A stretch of 64,000 bases of DNA from Roseibium album (lineage in GTDB: Bacteria; Pseudomonadota; Alphaproteobacteria; Rhizobiales; Stappiaceae), in contig NZ_CXWE01000001.1 in assembly GCF_001404515.1 (NCBI RefSeq), forward strand, positions 372,001-436,000, in the 5' to 3' direction. Under the pieces are notes generated by a model. The model saw only the letters and a list, made by a program, of their open reading frames with translations, ran no database searches and was not told where the DNA came from. Shown in pieces: positions 17,800 through 26,700 of the stretch. Position 1 is the first letter of the stretch. Each line of letters starts with the position of its first letter. The position numbers and the translations under genes are program-made.

Positions 17800-17823
17800 A
17801 TAACTAGTAATATAATAAGTTAT
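17800..17823. promoter_or_regulatory. Candidate MarR operator in the marR/arsR divergent promoter
   Basis: The AT-rich gap 17783-17872 between the divergent marR and arsR genes has an inverted repeat with arms ATAACT (17800-17805) and AGTTAT (17818-17823) around a 12-base spacer. MarR proteins usually bind such symmetrical AT-rich sites next to their own gene. The assignment is by position only. Confidence 0.35.
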
Positions 17824-17872
17824 ATAAATTAATCAACTTGACAATTCGATTGCTTGATATAACCATTAAGTT

Positions 17873-18232
17873 ATGGAACAAGTTGGTTATATGTCTGGCA
17901 AACCTGGCCTCGATGCAGTGTTTTCCGCCCTGTCCGACCCGACTCGCCGGGCCATCTTGACGAAACTGGCTTCAGGCGAGGCGTCGGTGAACGAACTGGC
18001 CGAGCCGTTTGAAATGAGTCAGCCCGCTGTGTCGAAACACCTCAAGGTTCTTGAGCGTGCAGGTTTGATAACGCGTGGAACCGATCGTCAACGGCGTCCG
18101 GCCCGTCTCAACGCGAAGCCGATGAAAGAGGCGGTCGCCTGGCTTGAGGAATTCAGAAAATTCTGGTCCTCCAGTTTCGACCAGCTCGACAATCTTCTTG
18201 AAGAACTCAAAAACACCGATCAGTGGGAGTAA
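17873..18232 (+). CDS. ArsR-family transcriptional regulator
   Basis: A 119-residue winged helix protein. The pattern LDAVFSALSDPTRRAILTKL, then VNELAEPFEMSQPAVSKHLK and VLERAGLITRGTDRQRRPA is the metal-independent ArsR subfamily that travels with SRPBCC genes. No cysteine pair for metal binding is present. The SRPBCC gene begins four bases after its stop, so the two form one operon. It probably represses its own operon. ATG 17873 is used; ATG 17891 is an alternative. Confidence 0.9.
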   Translation: MEQVGYMSGKPGLDAVFSALSDPTRRAILTKLASGEASVNELAEPFEMSQPAVSKHLKVLERAGLITRGTDRQRRPARLNAKPMKEAVAWLEEFRKFWSSSFDQLDNLLEELKNTDQWE

Positions 18233-18236
18233 ATTA

Positions 18237-18728
18237 ATGTCATTGCCTGAATACATTCTTGAAAGACGTTTCAATGCGCCGCGCGAACTTGTCTGGAAAA
18301 CCTGGACCCAACCGGAATTGCTGGCCCGTTGGTATGGGCCCGGTGTTGAAACGGTTATTCACAAACTGGACGTGCAGCCGGGAGGTCTCTGGCTGAACGA
18401 GATGAAATTCGGCGGTGGCTCCCACTTTCAACGCGTCGAATATACTGAAGTCGTCGAGCCTGAAAAACTTGTCTGGCTACATTCGGTCTCCGACGCGGAC
18501 TGGGAAATCTCAGCAAATCCGATGATGCCCGACTGGCCGCGCACTCTCCTGACGACCGTGACCTTCATACAGGCTGGAGATCAGACCGAAGTACGCCTCA
18601 TCTGGACACCCCATGAGGCGAGCGAAGCGGAAATAACCTGCTTTGCCGGAGCCATCAGTGGCCTCGACAAGGGTTGGGGCAAGGGCATGGAAATGCTGGC
18701 GAACCTGCTGGAAGAATTACAGGGCTGA
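18237..18728 (+). CDS. SRPBCC (AHSA1-type) domain protein
   Basis: A 163-residue START/SRPBCC protein with the AHSA1 pattern: ERRFNAPRELVWKTWTQPEL at the start, LARWYGPG, then GGLWLNEMKFGG and TTVTFIQAGDQTEVRLIW. The fold binds small hydrophobic ligands in the cytoplasm. ArsR-SRPBCC pairs are common and mostly uncharacterised. The ATG at 18237 is preceded by GGGAG and follows the arsR stop by four bases. The protein ends with a KGMEMLANLLEEL helix, as usual for the family. Confidence 0.88.
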   Translation: MSLPEYILERRFNAPRELVWKTWTQPELLARWYGPGVETVIHKLDVQPGGLWLNEMKFGGGSHFQRVEYTEVVEPEKLVWLHSVSDADWEISANPMMPDWPRTLLTTVTFIQAGDQTEVRLIWTPHEASEAEITCFAGAISGLDKGWGKGMEMLANLLEELQG

Positions 18729-18809
18729 CGATCTCGGGCGGCACTCCTGGAAACCGAACCTGCTGTGCCGTCCCGGACCCAAACAGGACAGGTCCCTTTG
18801 CAAAAGCTG

Positions 18810-18828
18810 CCCCGGCTCGAGGCCGGGG
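18810..18828. repeat. GC-rich inverted repeat between SRPBCC and dnaJ-like genes
   Basis: The arms CCCCGGC (18810-18816) and GCCGGGG (18822-18828) frame a five-base loop, TCGAG. There is no T-run in either direction, so it is not a simple terminator. It sits between two convergent genes, a common place for dispersed palindromic repeats. Confidence 0.45.
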
Positions 18829-18896
18829 TGGCGTCAGATGACAAAATTTGTGGGCCAAATCTTTATGCCACGTTGGCGCTGCAAGCCGGTCAGTAT

Positions 18897-19904
18897 CTAG
18901 TCGAACTCCGGTCCACGCGCTCGGTAGGGCGTGATTTCCTTCCAGGCCTTCATCAGTGTTTCCAGCTCTTCGTCGCTATGATGCGGCATGATGATCTGGG
19001 GTTTGACAAGAAGGTCGCCATGGCCGTCGTTCTTGTTGGGCAGGCCCTTGCCTTTCAGGCGCATGGCCTTGCCGCTTGACGTATTTGGCGGAATGGTCAG
19101 GTTCACGGCACCGGAAAGCGTTGGTGTGCGGACCTTGGCGCCGAGCACTGCCTCGTAAAGCGTCAGCGGCAAGTCCAGGTGGAGGTCGGAACCATTCACC
19201 TCGTAGAGTGTGTGTGGCCTGATCCGGATCTCGACCATCACGTCGCCTGCCGGACCGCCGTTTTCACCTGGATGACCCTGGCCTTTCAGGCGAATTTTCT
19301 CGCCTTCCTCGACACCCTTCGGCAAGGTCACGTTGACTGTTTTGCCGCTCGGCAGTGTGACTTGGGTCTTGCCGGAGTTGACGATGTCTTCCAACGACAC
19401 GCGGGCAATGATTTCGGCATTTTTGCCTTTTGCTTTGTGCGGTGTTTTCGTGCGCGCGCTGCCACCGGCAAAGCCAGCGCCTGGCCCGGCGCCGGGACCG
19501 CCTCCCGGACGGTTGCCGCGACCGCCGAAGCCGCCGAAGATGTCGTTCAGGATGTCGTCGAAGCCACCAGCGCCGCCACCAGTGCTGCCGCCGCCCGCCG
19601 ACCTGTGGCCGCGTGCACCGCCTGCAGCGCCAAAGTCCTCAAATCCGGAAAAGCCGTCAAAGCCCCTCGACTGGAAGCGCTGCTTGCCTTCCGCGTCGAT
19701 CTCACCGTTGTCGAACTTGGCGCGCTTGTCCTTGTCGCCGATGATTTCATAGGCTTGATTCACTTCGGCAAACTGCTGCTGCGCCTTCGGATCGTCCTTG
19801 TTCTGATCCGGATGGTATTTCTTGGCCAGCTTCCGAAAAGCCTTCTTGATCTCGCCCTCGCTGGCGCTTTTCGCCACACCGAGAACGCTATAGGGATCTC
19901 GCAT
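18897..19904 (-). CDS. DnaJ-class (CbpA-like) J-domain chaperone
   Basis: A 335-residue Hsp40. The J domain occupies 1-70 with the HPD motif at 31-33 (KKYHPDQNK). A Gly/Phe- and Gly-rich linker (about 80-150) follows, and then the two C-terminal beta domains ([12 protein letters not shown] onward). There is no CxxCxGxG zinc region, so it is a class B J-protein like CbpA, not DnaJ itself. It delivers clients to DnaK and stimulates its ATPase. The ATG at 19904 gives the exact J-domain start, [14 protein letters not shown]. The neighbours (lipoprotein, pdxH) are not functionally linked. Confidence 0.93.
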   Translation of the reverse strand: MRDPYSVLGVAKSASEGEIKKAFRKLAKKYHPDQNKDDPKAQQQFAEVNQAYEIIGDKDKRAKFDNGEIDAEGKQRFQSRGFDGFSGFEDFGAAGGARGHRSAGGGSTGGGAGGFDDILNDIFGGFGGRGNRPGGGPGAGPGAGFAGGSARTKTPHKAKGKNAEIIARVSLEDIVNSGKTQVTLPSGKTVNVTLPKGVEEGEKIRLKGQGHPGENGGPAGDVMVEIRIRPHTLYEVNGSDLHLDLPLTLYEAVLGAKVRTPTLSGAVNLTIPPNTSSGKAMRLKGKGLPNKNDGHGDLLVKPQIIMPHHSDEELETLMKAWKEITPYRARGPEFD

Positions 19905-20106
19905 TCACATCACCAGGTTTCTAAGATTCTCCAGCCTGTCGCCTCACGCATAAACGCTCCGGACACATGACCTGCTCCGAAGCGCGCGTTTTCCTGAGAC
20001 AATACTTGACCGGACTTAACTACTATATCGGAACGAAGAGGGCAAAATTCCAGTCCTTCGCCTCCAGCAACAAAGCACTTCCTTATGAGGCGATTTGATC
20101 GGCTGA

Positions 20107-20574
20107 TCAAGCGTCGGCGACGCTGAGGGCTGTCACAGCGAATTTCTGGCTGATATCCCGGCAGGCCGTTCCGGAGTAAAGCCTGATGCCGGCAATTGTG
20201 TTTGCCGTCGTCTGGAAGGAAAGGCACCCTGTTTCAGTGAGTCCGTCAGCCTTGATGCTTGTCACGGTGCCTGAATTGCCACTGATCGGATTCAACCAGG
20301 ACAGCAGCACGTCCTGGCGGGCGTCATAGTTGTCCAGGGTCTGGTCAAGCGAATCGAGGTTTTCTGCAATGACAGCACGATCTTCCGCGTTGACGTCTGT
20401 ATAGGCCTGATCGGTCGAGGATGGAATCGAGCCCGTCAGGACAGTGGGCGTATCCACATTGTTGCTGCCTATCGGAACTGTAACCTGCGCGCAGCCTGCA
20501 AGCAGGCTCCCAAGCAGCGCAATGATGCCCATAAAGGGCTGGATCTTGTTGTACGTGAGAGTATATGAACGCAT
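20107..20574 (-). CDS. Surface antigen-like lipoprotein (RT0821/Lpp0805 type)
   Basis: A protein of about 155 residues with a hydrophobic export segment and a lipobox LLAGC near residue 28, so it is probably lipid-anchored in the outer membrane. The mature part has SWLNPISGNSGTVTSIKADG and TGCLSFQTTANTIAG, the pattern of small alphaproteobacterial surface antigens of the RT0821 kind; the assignment is from memory. Cys pairs near the C-terminus (TGCLSF, GTACRD) may form a disulfide. ATG 20574 is used and ATG 20583 is equally possible. It is divergent from pdxH. Confidence 0.75.
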   Translation of the reverse strand: MRSYTLTYNKIQPFMGIIALLGSLLAGCAQVTVPIGSNNVDTPTVLTGSIPSSTDQAYTDVNAEDRAVIAENLDSLDQTLDNYDARQDVLLSWLNPISGNSGTVTSIKADGLTETGCLSFQTTANTIAGIRLYSGTACRDISQKFAVTALSVADA

Positions 20575-20654
20575 ACGAAACATCTTACGGACAGCCTCCA
20601 AGCTGGCATGTTCTTGCCGTGCTGCAGGCGATCGAATTCTTCGACAGGTAACCT

Positions 20655-21290
20655 ATGACAGACCTCAAGCATCCCTCTGAAGAGTTAACAAAAGGTGACT
20701 TCGCGGAGGTCAAGAAACCATTTGATCTTTTTTCTGAATGGCTTGAAGACGCCAAGGCATCGGAACCCAATGATCCGAATGCCCTTGCGCTTGCAACTGT
20801 TGACCCGTCCGGCTTGCCTAATGTGCGCATGGTCCTTTTGAAAGACGTCGATGATCGCGGCTTCGTGTTTTACACGAATTTCGAGAGTGCGAAGGGCAGG
20901 GAGCTGCTGTCGTCCGGCAAGGCCGCAATGTGCTTCCACTGGAAGTCACTGCGACGTCAGGTGCGCGTGCGCGGCGTGGTCCATCAGGTAACCGTCGATG
21001 AAGCGGACACTTATTACCAGTCCCGTCCGCGCGGCAGCAGGATAGGTGCCTGGGCGTCAAAACAGTCCCGGCCTCTGGAAAGCCGTTTCGCTCTGGAAAA
21101 GGAAGTTGCCAGGTTCACCGCGAAATTCGGGATCGGAGACATACCAAGGCCGGAATACTGGTCAGGCATGCGGCTTGAGCCGACATCCATCGAATTCTGG
21201 CACGACCGGCCATTCAGGCTGCACGATCGAATTCTGTTCACGCGCGAGGGTCCCGACCAGCCCTGGGACAAGGAGCGGCTATATCCTTGA
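20655..21290 (+). CDS. pdxH: Pyridoxine/pyridoxamine 5-phosphate oxidase PdxH
   Basis: A 211-residue FMN enzyme that makes pyridoxal 5-phosphate in the last step of vitamin B6 synthesis and salvage. Conserved stretches are [63 protein letters not shown] and the C-terminal ending [17 protein letters not shown]. Length and ends match the family. Several PLP enzymes are encoded in this window (EutB-like, the aminotransferase, ArgD), but pdxH stands alone here. Confidence 0.96.
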   Translation: MTDLKHPSEELTKGDFAEVKKPFDLFSEWLEDAKASEPNDPNALALATVDPSGLPNVRMVLLKDVDDRGFVFYTNFESAKGRELLSSGKAAMCFHWKSLRRQVRVRGVVHQVTVDEADTYYQSRPRGSRIGAWASKQSRPLESRFALEKEVARFTAKFGIGDIPRPEYWSGMRLEPTSIEFWHDRPFRLHDRILFTREGPDQPWDKERLYP

Positions 21291-21326
21291 GCGAAACAGC
21301 GATCGGCATACGGACGTGACACGGAT

Positions 21327-22301
21327 CTAAAGCAGCCGCTTCCAGCGGAAAAACAGAAATGTTGCGATCACGGACGCAAGCATCAGACCGAGTGCAAACA
21401 AAAAACCCTGTTCCCAGTTGAGTTCGGGCATGTTGGCGAAGTTCATGCCATAGATTGAGGCGATCAGGGTAGGGGGCAGGAAGACCAGACCCAGGACCGT
21501 AAAGATTTTTGAAATCTGGTTCTGTTCAAGTGTGACCAGCCCGACAGTGGCGTCCAGCAGAAAGGCAAGTTTGTTGTCCAGGGCGTCTGCATGTTCCTTG
21601 ATTGACCGGATATCGCGGCCATAGGTCTTCAACTCGGTTACCTGCTCCTCGGTCAGGGTGAGCCTCTTAGCGTGGGTATTCATGAAGAGAAGGGCGCGTG
21701 ACAGGCTCGTGCACACATCATGCATCTTGGCAACGTGCAGGCCGATTTGCCCAAGTTGCTTTATCACCACCTGATAGCTGGCCGTTTTGCGCATGTTGAG
21801 CCCGTCGCCGAACACCTGGAGAGCAAGGTTGTCGTAGCGGGACGATGCGCTTTCCATTTCATCTGCGCAGCGGTCGACAATAATGTCGAGCAACGCAAAG
21901 AGCACGGCCGGTCCCATATGTGCGATTGTGGGGTCAGACTGAACTTTCTTGGACAGAATGGAGATTGACTTGGGTTCCCCGTAACGAAGGGTCACCAGCC
22001 GTTTGGCACTCAGGACAAAAGTGACGGAGGACAGGATCGGATCCAGCGTCCGGGTCGCTATGGGCATCTGGGCCGTCATGACGACCGCGCCGGGCTCCAC
22101 GTAGAGTCGCTCGGAGGTTTCAATCGATGCGATTTCTTCGCGCGTTGGGATTTCCGCGCCCATCAGCTTTTCAGCGGCCTTCTGCTCTTCGCGTGTCGGC
22201 GCAACGAGATCTATCCACACCGACGTCGCAGGCAGGGGAGCCTCAGCTGCGAGTTCGATACGTTCGAGGCCTTTTACGGACGGGCAATAGGCAATGATCA
22301 T
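21327..22301 (-). CDS. corA: Magnesium transporter CorA family protein
   Basis: A 324-residue protein. The large N-terminal cytoplasmic part is followed by two C-terminal membrane helices. The selectivity motif GMN (285-287) stands in SIYGMNFANMPEL at the end of the first helix, and the protein ends with a positively charged RWKRLL. It forms a pentameric channel for magnesium and other divalent ions. I chose ATG 22301 (MIIAYCPSVKG), since longer in-frame sequence up to 22601 is Cys/Arg-rich and looks non-coding. It converges on pdxH. Confidence 0.94.
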   Translation of the reverse strand: MIIAYCPSVKGLERIELAAEAPLPATSVWIDLVAPTREEQKAAEKLMGAEIPTREEIASIETSERLYVEPGAVVMTAQMPIATRTLDPILSSVTFVLSAKRLVTLRYGEPKSISILSKKVQSDPTIAHMGPAVLFALLDIIVDRCADEMESASSRYDNLALQVFGDGLNMRKTASYQVVIKQLGQIGLHVAKMHDVCTSLSRALLFMNTHAKRLTLTEEQVTELKTYGRDIRSIKEHADALDNKLAFLLDATVGLVTLEQNQISKIFTVLGLVFLPPTLIASIYGMNFANMPELNWEQGFLFALGLMLASVIATFLFFRWKRLL

Positions 22302-22737
22302 CAGGGCAGTCTCCGATGGGACAGGGCATGCCGGTGGTAACCGGCGAAAAAGTGCCAGGGCCTGATGAGTTGCGATCGTGTCGGATGATTGCCCCGAGAG
22401 CAGCAACCGACATGAGCGGCGGCGGCATGAACAGCCAGAACGATCCGGTTGATCCGACTGGGGCAGCTTCGGGGCGAGAAGCACGTCGCAGGGGCAATCG
22501 GCGCAACGGATCAGGCAGTCACTCGAAAGGGACGGCCAGCTGTTTTCGCCTGTTGACGGACTGCGGCTTGCTTCGAAATCACGATGAATTTCGATTCTCA
22601 ATAGACCTTGTCGGCGGCAGTTTGCCTAACAGATCGGGACACGGCAAGCTCAGCGGTACCTGATGAAGAAACCGGTTGAGGCCGGCTGAGGCCGACAAGA
22701 GGTCTTGAAATAATCGGGCGCTGAAAATTGCGGCCGG
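22302..22737. other. Intergenic region upstream of corA, no gene seen
   Basis: This 436-base stretch lies between the corA start and the end of a 47-residue gene on the same strand. It should hold the corA promoter. I saw no convincing open frame, RNA gene, terminator with a T-run or long palindrome. Confidence 0.6.
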
Positions 22738-22881
22738 TTATTTGTTTTTCTTCGTCGCTGCGCCTGCGTTCTTGCAGAGTGCTGCGGCGTTCAATGCGGC
22801 AATGCCGACTGGCTTATATTGATTAATCAATTTGGCTCCCGCCGGAACTTTGGCGTTCGGGTGGGATGTTTGTTCAGACAT
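22738..22881 (-). CDS. Small conserved-looking protein of 47 residues
   Basis: A short reading frame with ATG at 22879-22881 and TAA at 22738-22740. The start is MSEQTSHPNAKVPAGAKL, followed by INQYKPVGIAALNAAALC and a Lys-rich tail KNAGAATKKNK. Balanced codon use, a compact core (INQYKPVGIAALNAAA) and a basic C-terminus make it look like a true protein rather than a chance frame. A weak purine-rich CTGGAAAA precedes the ATG. I do not recognise a characterised family; similar short proteins with a VPAG and YxPVGI pattern seem to exist in related bacteria, but that is recollection only. Confidence 0.6.
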   Translation of the reverse strand: MSEQTSHPNAKVPAGAKLINQYKPVGIAALNAAALCKNAGAATKKNK

Positions 22882-23170
22882 TTTTCCAGGTCCGTTATCT
22901 TATCCAGTTCCCGCTAACTGGCAATTGGGTGCGCGGATAACTGCGGGCCGCGTGCATGTCGTATCCAATTGCGGCATTCCAAGGGCGAGTTTCTCGCCAA
23001 TTCCATTTTTTCCGCAACCGGCATAGAAATCATGCGCTTATTTAGCCATTTCAGCCAGTCAAATTCTATAACAGGATGTAACGTAAGGGGAGTGAATTTG
23101 AAGTATATCGTTAAGTAAAGATTAACTTTCTTCCATTTTTACTACTTATGAGGGTATAAATTTATAGTTG

Positions 23171-23563
23171 CTACACCAGGTAGGACCTGTAACTTCTTGG
23201 CGGCCTGCCGCGAAGCGCACAGAATCCGCCGACCAGACAGCGTGCCAGGGTCAGAAACCCGGTCAGCACAAAAATCGCGAGCCCGACAAGGATGAGCGAG
23301 GACGACAGATCAGCCCCCAACAGGATCAGCAGACCTCCCACACAGCAACCGATCACCAAGAGAGCGATCGTTGTGCGGATGTAATAAAAATGCGCAAATA
23401 CGCTTTGTTCTGCAGGTTCGGAAAACCGCATTGCAATGAACAGCGCCAGAGGGGCCAGAAAAAACGTCAGGATAAGCGCGTAACAAACGAATACGTTTCC
23501 AAGACTCGTTGCAATCGGCCCTGCGACTCGTGCGTCCACATTCGGCTTGTTCAGGTTTGCCAT
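23171..23563 (-). CDS. Hypothetical membrane protein (possibly DUF4870/Tic20-like)
   Basis: A protein of about 130 residues with three hydrophobic segments (about 23-45, 57-80 and 84-105) and a basic C-terminus, GRPPRSYRSYLV. The segment VFAHFYYIRTTIALLVIG resembles the HFxxQxRTF pattern of DUF4870/Tic20-like proteins, but the match is loose. ATG 23563 (MANLNKPNVDAR) is preferred; a GTG at 23614 would add 17 residues. It is divergent from the DUF1499 gene. Confidence 0.75.
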   Translation of the reverse strand: MANLNKPNVDARVAGPIATSLGNVFVCYALILTFFLAPLALFIAMRFSEPAEQSVFAHFYYIRTTIALLVIGCCVGGLLILLGADLSSSLILVGLAIFVLTGFLTLARCLVGGFCALRGRPPRSYRSYLV

Positions 23564-23803
23564 AAGGTGCGCTTCATTTGGCGGTTGACGGGAATTCGGT
23601 CCAGTGATGTTCACCCTGCTTGGTCAGGGCTCCAACTTGTTGCCGGTTGCGAAAATGATTCTTGAACCTGACCGACCGAATTTATGATGAGCTGATTGCG
23701 GAAGTGAAGTTCAAAATTGACAATTTGCCTGTAAACAAGAAAACAAATCTGGTTTTGCCGATCACGGCCTCATAGCATGGCCTGCGATGCAGGTTGGAAA
23801 GAA

Positions 23804-24790
23804 ATGAAGCAATACGCCGTTTACAAAACAGCATCGGCGCCGGTGAGCCGGACCATTGGTGCGATAGCGCTTGCCATCGCATTGACCGCTTTTGTTGCAA
23901 AACGGTTCGGTCTGGTCGATGCGGATGTATTCGTTCTTTCCCTGACTTGCGCTGCAATTTTGGCCATTGTCGCGATCGTGGCTGCCTTGGCGGCATTCCA
24001 GCGCATTTGGAGCTATGGTGGACCTGGCGTCTCTGAAGCGTTGATCGGGACGTTCTTTGGTGTTCTTGCCCTCGTGCCGCCGTCTATTGTGATCGGAACA
24101 CTTGTCGCCAGTCCCGGGGCGAATGACATTTCTACAGACAAGATCGATCCTCCTGAACTCAAGTCAGAGAAGATCGCATCGTCGCAGCCGTTTTTGAACT
24201 GGGCGACTGTCAAGCTGGAAGAAAACGTTTGGCCATTGGTGTCCGGACTTTCGATCTCCCCGTCTTCTCAAGGCAGAGATCTGTCGAGAAATTCTGCTGA
24301 TATTGTGCCTCGCCGATACCGGATTGCTCCTGGCCAGCTACACGTTGCCGGCGCCAAGGCGCTGGAAAACCTGAACTGGACCGTGGTCGACGAATTGCCG
24401 CCTGACCTGCTGGATGCGGCAACGCGATTACAGGCTGAAGGTGTAACGCGTTATCTCGGACTGAAGTTCGACGTTGCGCTCCGCATACGACCCGATCAGG
24501 TCGGTGCGCTGCTGGACGTCCGCTCGCGTTCCAGAACCCCATTACAGGATCTTTCCACCAACGCGGGCCAGATCAGAACCGTATTCGCCGAAATCGATCG
24601 CGTTTTGCTGGAAACTTACGGGGATCTCGCACGGCTCTCCGTTGAGGAGGGCGAACTGGAAGACGAACTGACACCTGAAATTGTAGAAGATCCGCGAGAA
24701 GTTGTTCCTCTGCCGGGCTTCAAACCCTATTTCGGGGATGACGAGTTATCGGCTCCAGATGATCCGGATGCGACCGACCTGGAGGGTTAA
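23804..24790 (+). CDS. DUF1499 domain membrane protein
   Basis: A 328-residue protein. The N-terminal third has three hydrophobic segments. The C-terminal half is a DUF1499 domain, shown by the stretch DVRSRSRTPLQDLSTNAGQI followed by RTVFAEIDRVL. The last 40 residues are very acidic (EEGELEDELTPEIVEDPREV and SAPDDPDATDLEG). DUF1499 proteins have no settled function. I chose ATG 23804 (MKQYAVYKTAS) with GGAAA just before; ATG 23777 would add nine residues. It converges on the MBL hydrolase with a six-base gap. Confidence 0.85.
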   Translation: MKQYAVYKTASAPVSRTIGAIALAIALTAFVAKRFGLVDADVFVLSLTCAAILAIVAIVAALAAFQRIWSYGGPGVSEALIGTFFGVLALVPPSIVIGTLVASPGANDISTDKIDPPELKSEKIASSQPFLNWATVKLEENVWPLVSGLSISPSSQGRDLSRNSADIVPRRYRIAPGQLHVAGAKALENLNWTVVDELPPDLLDAATRLQAEGVTRYLGLKFDVALRIRPDQVGALLDVRSRSRTPLQDLSTNAGQIRTVFAEIDRVLLETYGDLARLSVEEGELEDELTPEIVEDPREVVPLPGFKPYFGDDELSAPDDPDATDLEG

Positions 24791-24795
24791 GGTCT

Positions 24796-25698
24796 TCAGG
24801 CGGTTCTTTTGTAGCCTGCTGTCAACGAGAGGTCTGGACGTGCCGATACCAGACCGCGTTCAACGAGATCTTCCAGGTGTGCATAGACGGACAGACCTGC
24901 TGCGGGATGCAGCGAGGGATTGACCTCTGCATAGAGCTCCGCGACGATCTCCTTTATCGTCCGTTCACGCTCCGAAACCGTCGCAAGGATCGATGCCTCA
25001 CGGTTGAGGCGGTGCTGTTTCAGATCGAGGACATAGGAATGTGCATCATGGATGCGACCGCCATGCCCTGGAAAATAAGTATTTTCAGAACGATCAAGCA
25101 TCTTTTCGATTGAAGTCATGTAATCCCGCATCGCGCCGTCAGGTGGCGCGACGATCGAAGTCGACCAACCCATAACGTGATCGGCCGACAAAATGATGTC
25201 CTCGCCCTGGATTGCGAAACATAAGTGGTTTGCGGTGTGTCCCGGAGTTGCGATTGTCTCGATGGAGAATTCAGTCGCCGTGAATGTTTCGCTGTCCGTA
25301 AGTAGCCGGTCCGGAATGTGTTCTTTGTCGCCGCTGCTGTCGAGCGGATTGACCTCGCCTTCGAACAGGTCGCGAGCTGCACGATGCGGTCCGCATCCTA
25401 CGATCGGGGCACCGGTCTCGTTCTTGAGCAAACGCGCGCCGGGCGAATGGTCCATGTGTGTGTGGGTTACAAGGATTGCCTCGATTGTAGCACCATCTGC
25501 TGCCTTCAAAATGGCGTTCAGGTGACCTGGCAATGCCGGGCCGGGGTCGACTACCACAAGCCGGCGCGATCCCAGCAGGTAACTGTTCGTTCCCCGGAAG
25601 GTGAAGGGGCCGGGATTTTCAGCGGTCAGGCGCCGGATGCCGGGGGAAATCTCAACGGGAGTTCCGTATTCCGGATTGAAGTCGCGGTCGTGTTTCAT
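24796..25698 (-). CDS. MBL-fold metallo-hydrolase (LACTB2/glyoxalase II-like)
   Basis: A 300-residue metallo-beta-lactamase fold enzyme. The metal motif is HTHMDH (79-84) in ILVTHTHMDHSPGARLL; further ligands are in TPGHTANHLCF, ILSADHVMGW and TYFPGHGG. The C-terminal 80 residues form a helical winged-helix-like extension (VSERERTIKEIVAELYAEV), as in LACTB2-type hydrolases. It probably hydrolyses a thioester, ester or RNA; the substrate is not visible. The start at 25698 gives a normal N-terminus. Confidence 0.9.
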   Translation of the reverse strand: MKHDRDFNPEYGTPVEISPGIRRLTAENPGPFTFRGTNSYLLGSRRLVVVDPGPALPGHLNAILKAADGATIEAILVTHTHMDHSPGARLLKNETGAPIVGCGPHRAARDLFEGEVNPLDSSGDKEHIPDRLLTDSETFTATEFSIETIATPGHTANHLCFAIQGEDIILSADHVMGWSTSIVAPPDGAMRDYMTSIEKMLDRSENTYFPGHGGRIHDAHSYVLDLKQHRLNREASILATVSERERTIKEIVAELYAEVNPSLHPAAGLSVYAHLEDLVERGLVSARPDLSLTAGYKRTA

Positions 25699-26036
25699 TG
25701 AGGGCCGGTTGCAGAAATTTGACTTTTTCCCGAATGAACCTCAAGCAGTTCGGTGGGGATGGCAACCATTTTCGTCAAATTCAGGCAGGCCGGCTATTGA
25801 ACTCGGGGCCGCGGCGGGCCCTTGCGTCATGTATATGACTTTCGAATCGGCTAGGGCAGCCAAAATTCGATTGAAGACGGAAGGGATCTCATAGGTCGGC
25901 CGTTTTCAACTCGGCAAGGTTGCCACTCTGTCCAATTTCGAAGGCGAGCCTCCCGGGACAGGGAACTTTGCCTGCCAATGGGTTACAGTGATTCGAAATA
26001 AAATGTGTGCAGCAGCAGAAACTTGGTGGAACAAGA
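25699..26036. other. Intergenic region, no gene seen
   Basis: These 338 bases separate the divergent MBL hydrolase and SRPBCC genes and should hold both promoters. Open frames here run through neighbouring genes and lack protein-like composition. No palindrome, RNA or terminator was recognised. Confidence 0.55.
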
Positions 26037-26516
26037 ATGGCCGATGAACAGGAATGCCGCTTTGACTTTTTGCTGGACTTGCCGCGGGATCGGGCATTCT
26101 CGCTGTGTGTTGACCGGCTCGACGCATGGTGGGTCTCACCTTTTCGAAATCCGGGCGAAGGACAGGTGGAGCCGGGGATCGAGCCATGCGTTGGAGGCAG
26201 CTGCTTCGAGATCGACGGCAATGGAAGACAGCGCATCTGGGGAACGGTGCTGTCGATAGAACCCCCGATTTATGTTCGTCTGGCATGGCAGGTTTCCCAA
26301 GAGGGCGAGGAAATTGCCGATCCCCTTACGGCCAGCCGCGTTATGGTCAACTTTCGCGAAGCCGGTGAAAAAACCCGCCTTGAAATTGTTCATAACGAAT
26401 TTCTTCGGCACGGCGAAAAAGGTGAGCAGTATCTGGTGCAGATGCAGCAAGCTGACGGTTGGCCACGGATAATCTCGAACCTGAAGACCGCTGCTGCAAA
26501 TGTAAGCTGGCGATAA
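26037..26516 (+). CDS. SRPBCC (AHSA1-type) domain protein
   Basis: A 159-residue START-like protein. The pattern FDFLLDLPRDRAFSLCVDRL, then WWVSPF, CFEIDGNGRQRIWGTVLSIE and VMVNFREAGEKTRLEIVHNE fits the AHSA1 type; the C-terminal helix GWPRIISNLKTAAANV is usual. It binds an unknown small ligand. ATG 26037 with GGTGGA upstream is chosen over an earlier frame start at 26007. It has no arsR partner, unlike the copy at 18237, and stands alone before phoR. Confidence 0.82.
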   Translation: MADEQECRFDFLLDLPRDRAFSLCVDRLDAWWVSPFRNPGEGQVEPGIEPCVGGSCFEIDGNGRQRIWGTVLSIEPPIYVRLAWQVSQEGEEIADPLTASRVMVNFREAGEKTRLEIVHNEFLRHGEKGEQYLVQMQQADGWPRIISNLKTAAANVSWR

Positions 26517-26700
26517 GCGTGCCTTTTGCATTTATATACAAATCAAATGGTCTGTCGCCTGCCTGACATGCTTGGTGTGGTAATTGGGCTGGCACCAGCA
26601 ACGAGTTGCCCTATTTCGACCTTGCAAATTATTGAGGCGTCGAAATAGTGTCAGCCAAACGTGGTGTACCCCACAGGTTTCCAAACTCACGCTTAGATCC

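Noticed and set aside
18810-18828. A transcription terminator for the SRPBCC or dnaJ-like gene
   Set aside because: The hairpin is strong but has no T-run on either side, so it is listed only as an inverted repeat.
22302-22601. A 100-residue N-terminal extension of corA
   Set aside because: The extension is Cys/Arg-rich and unlike any CorA; the ATG at 22301 gives the normal start.
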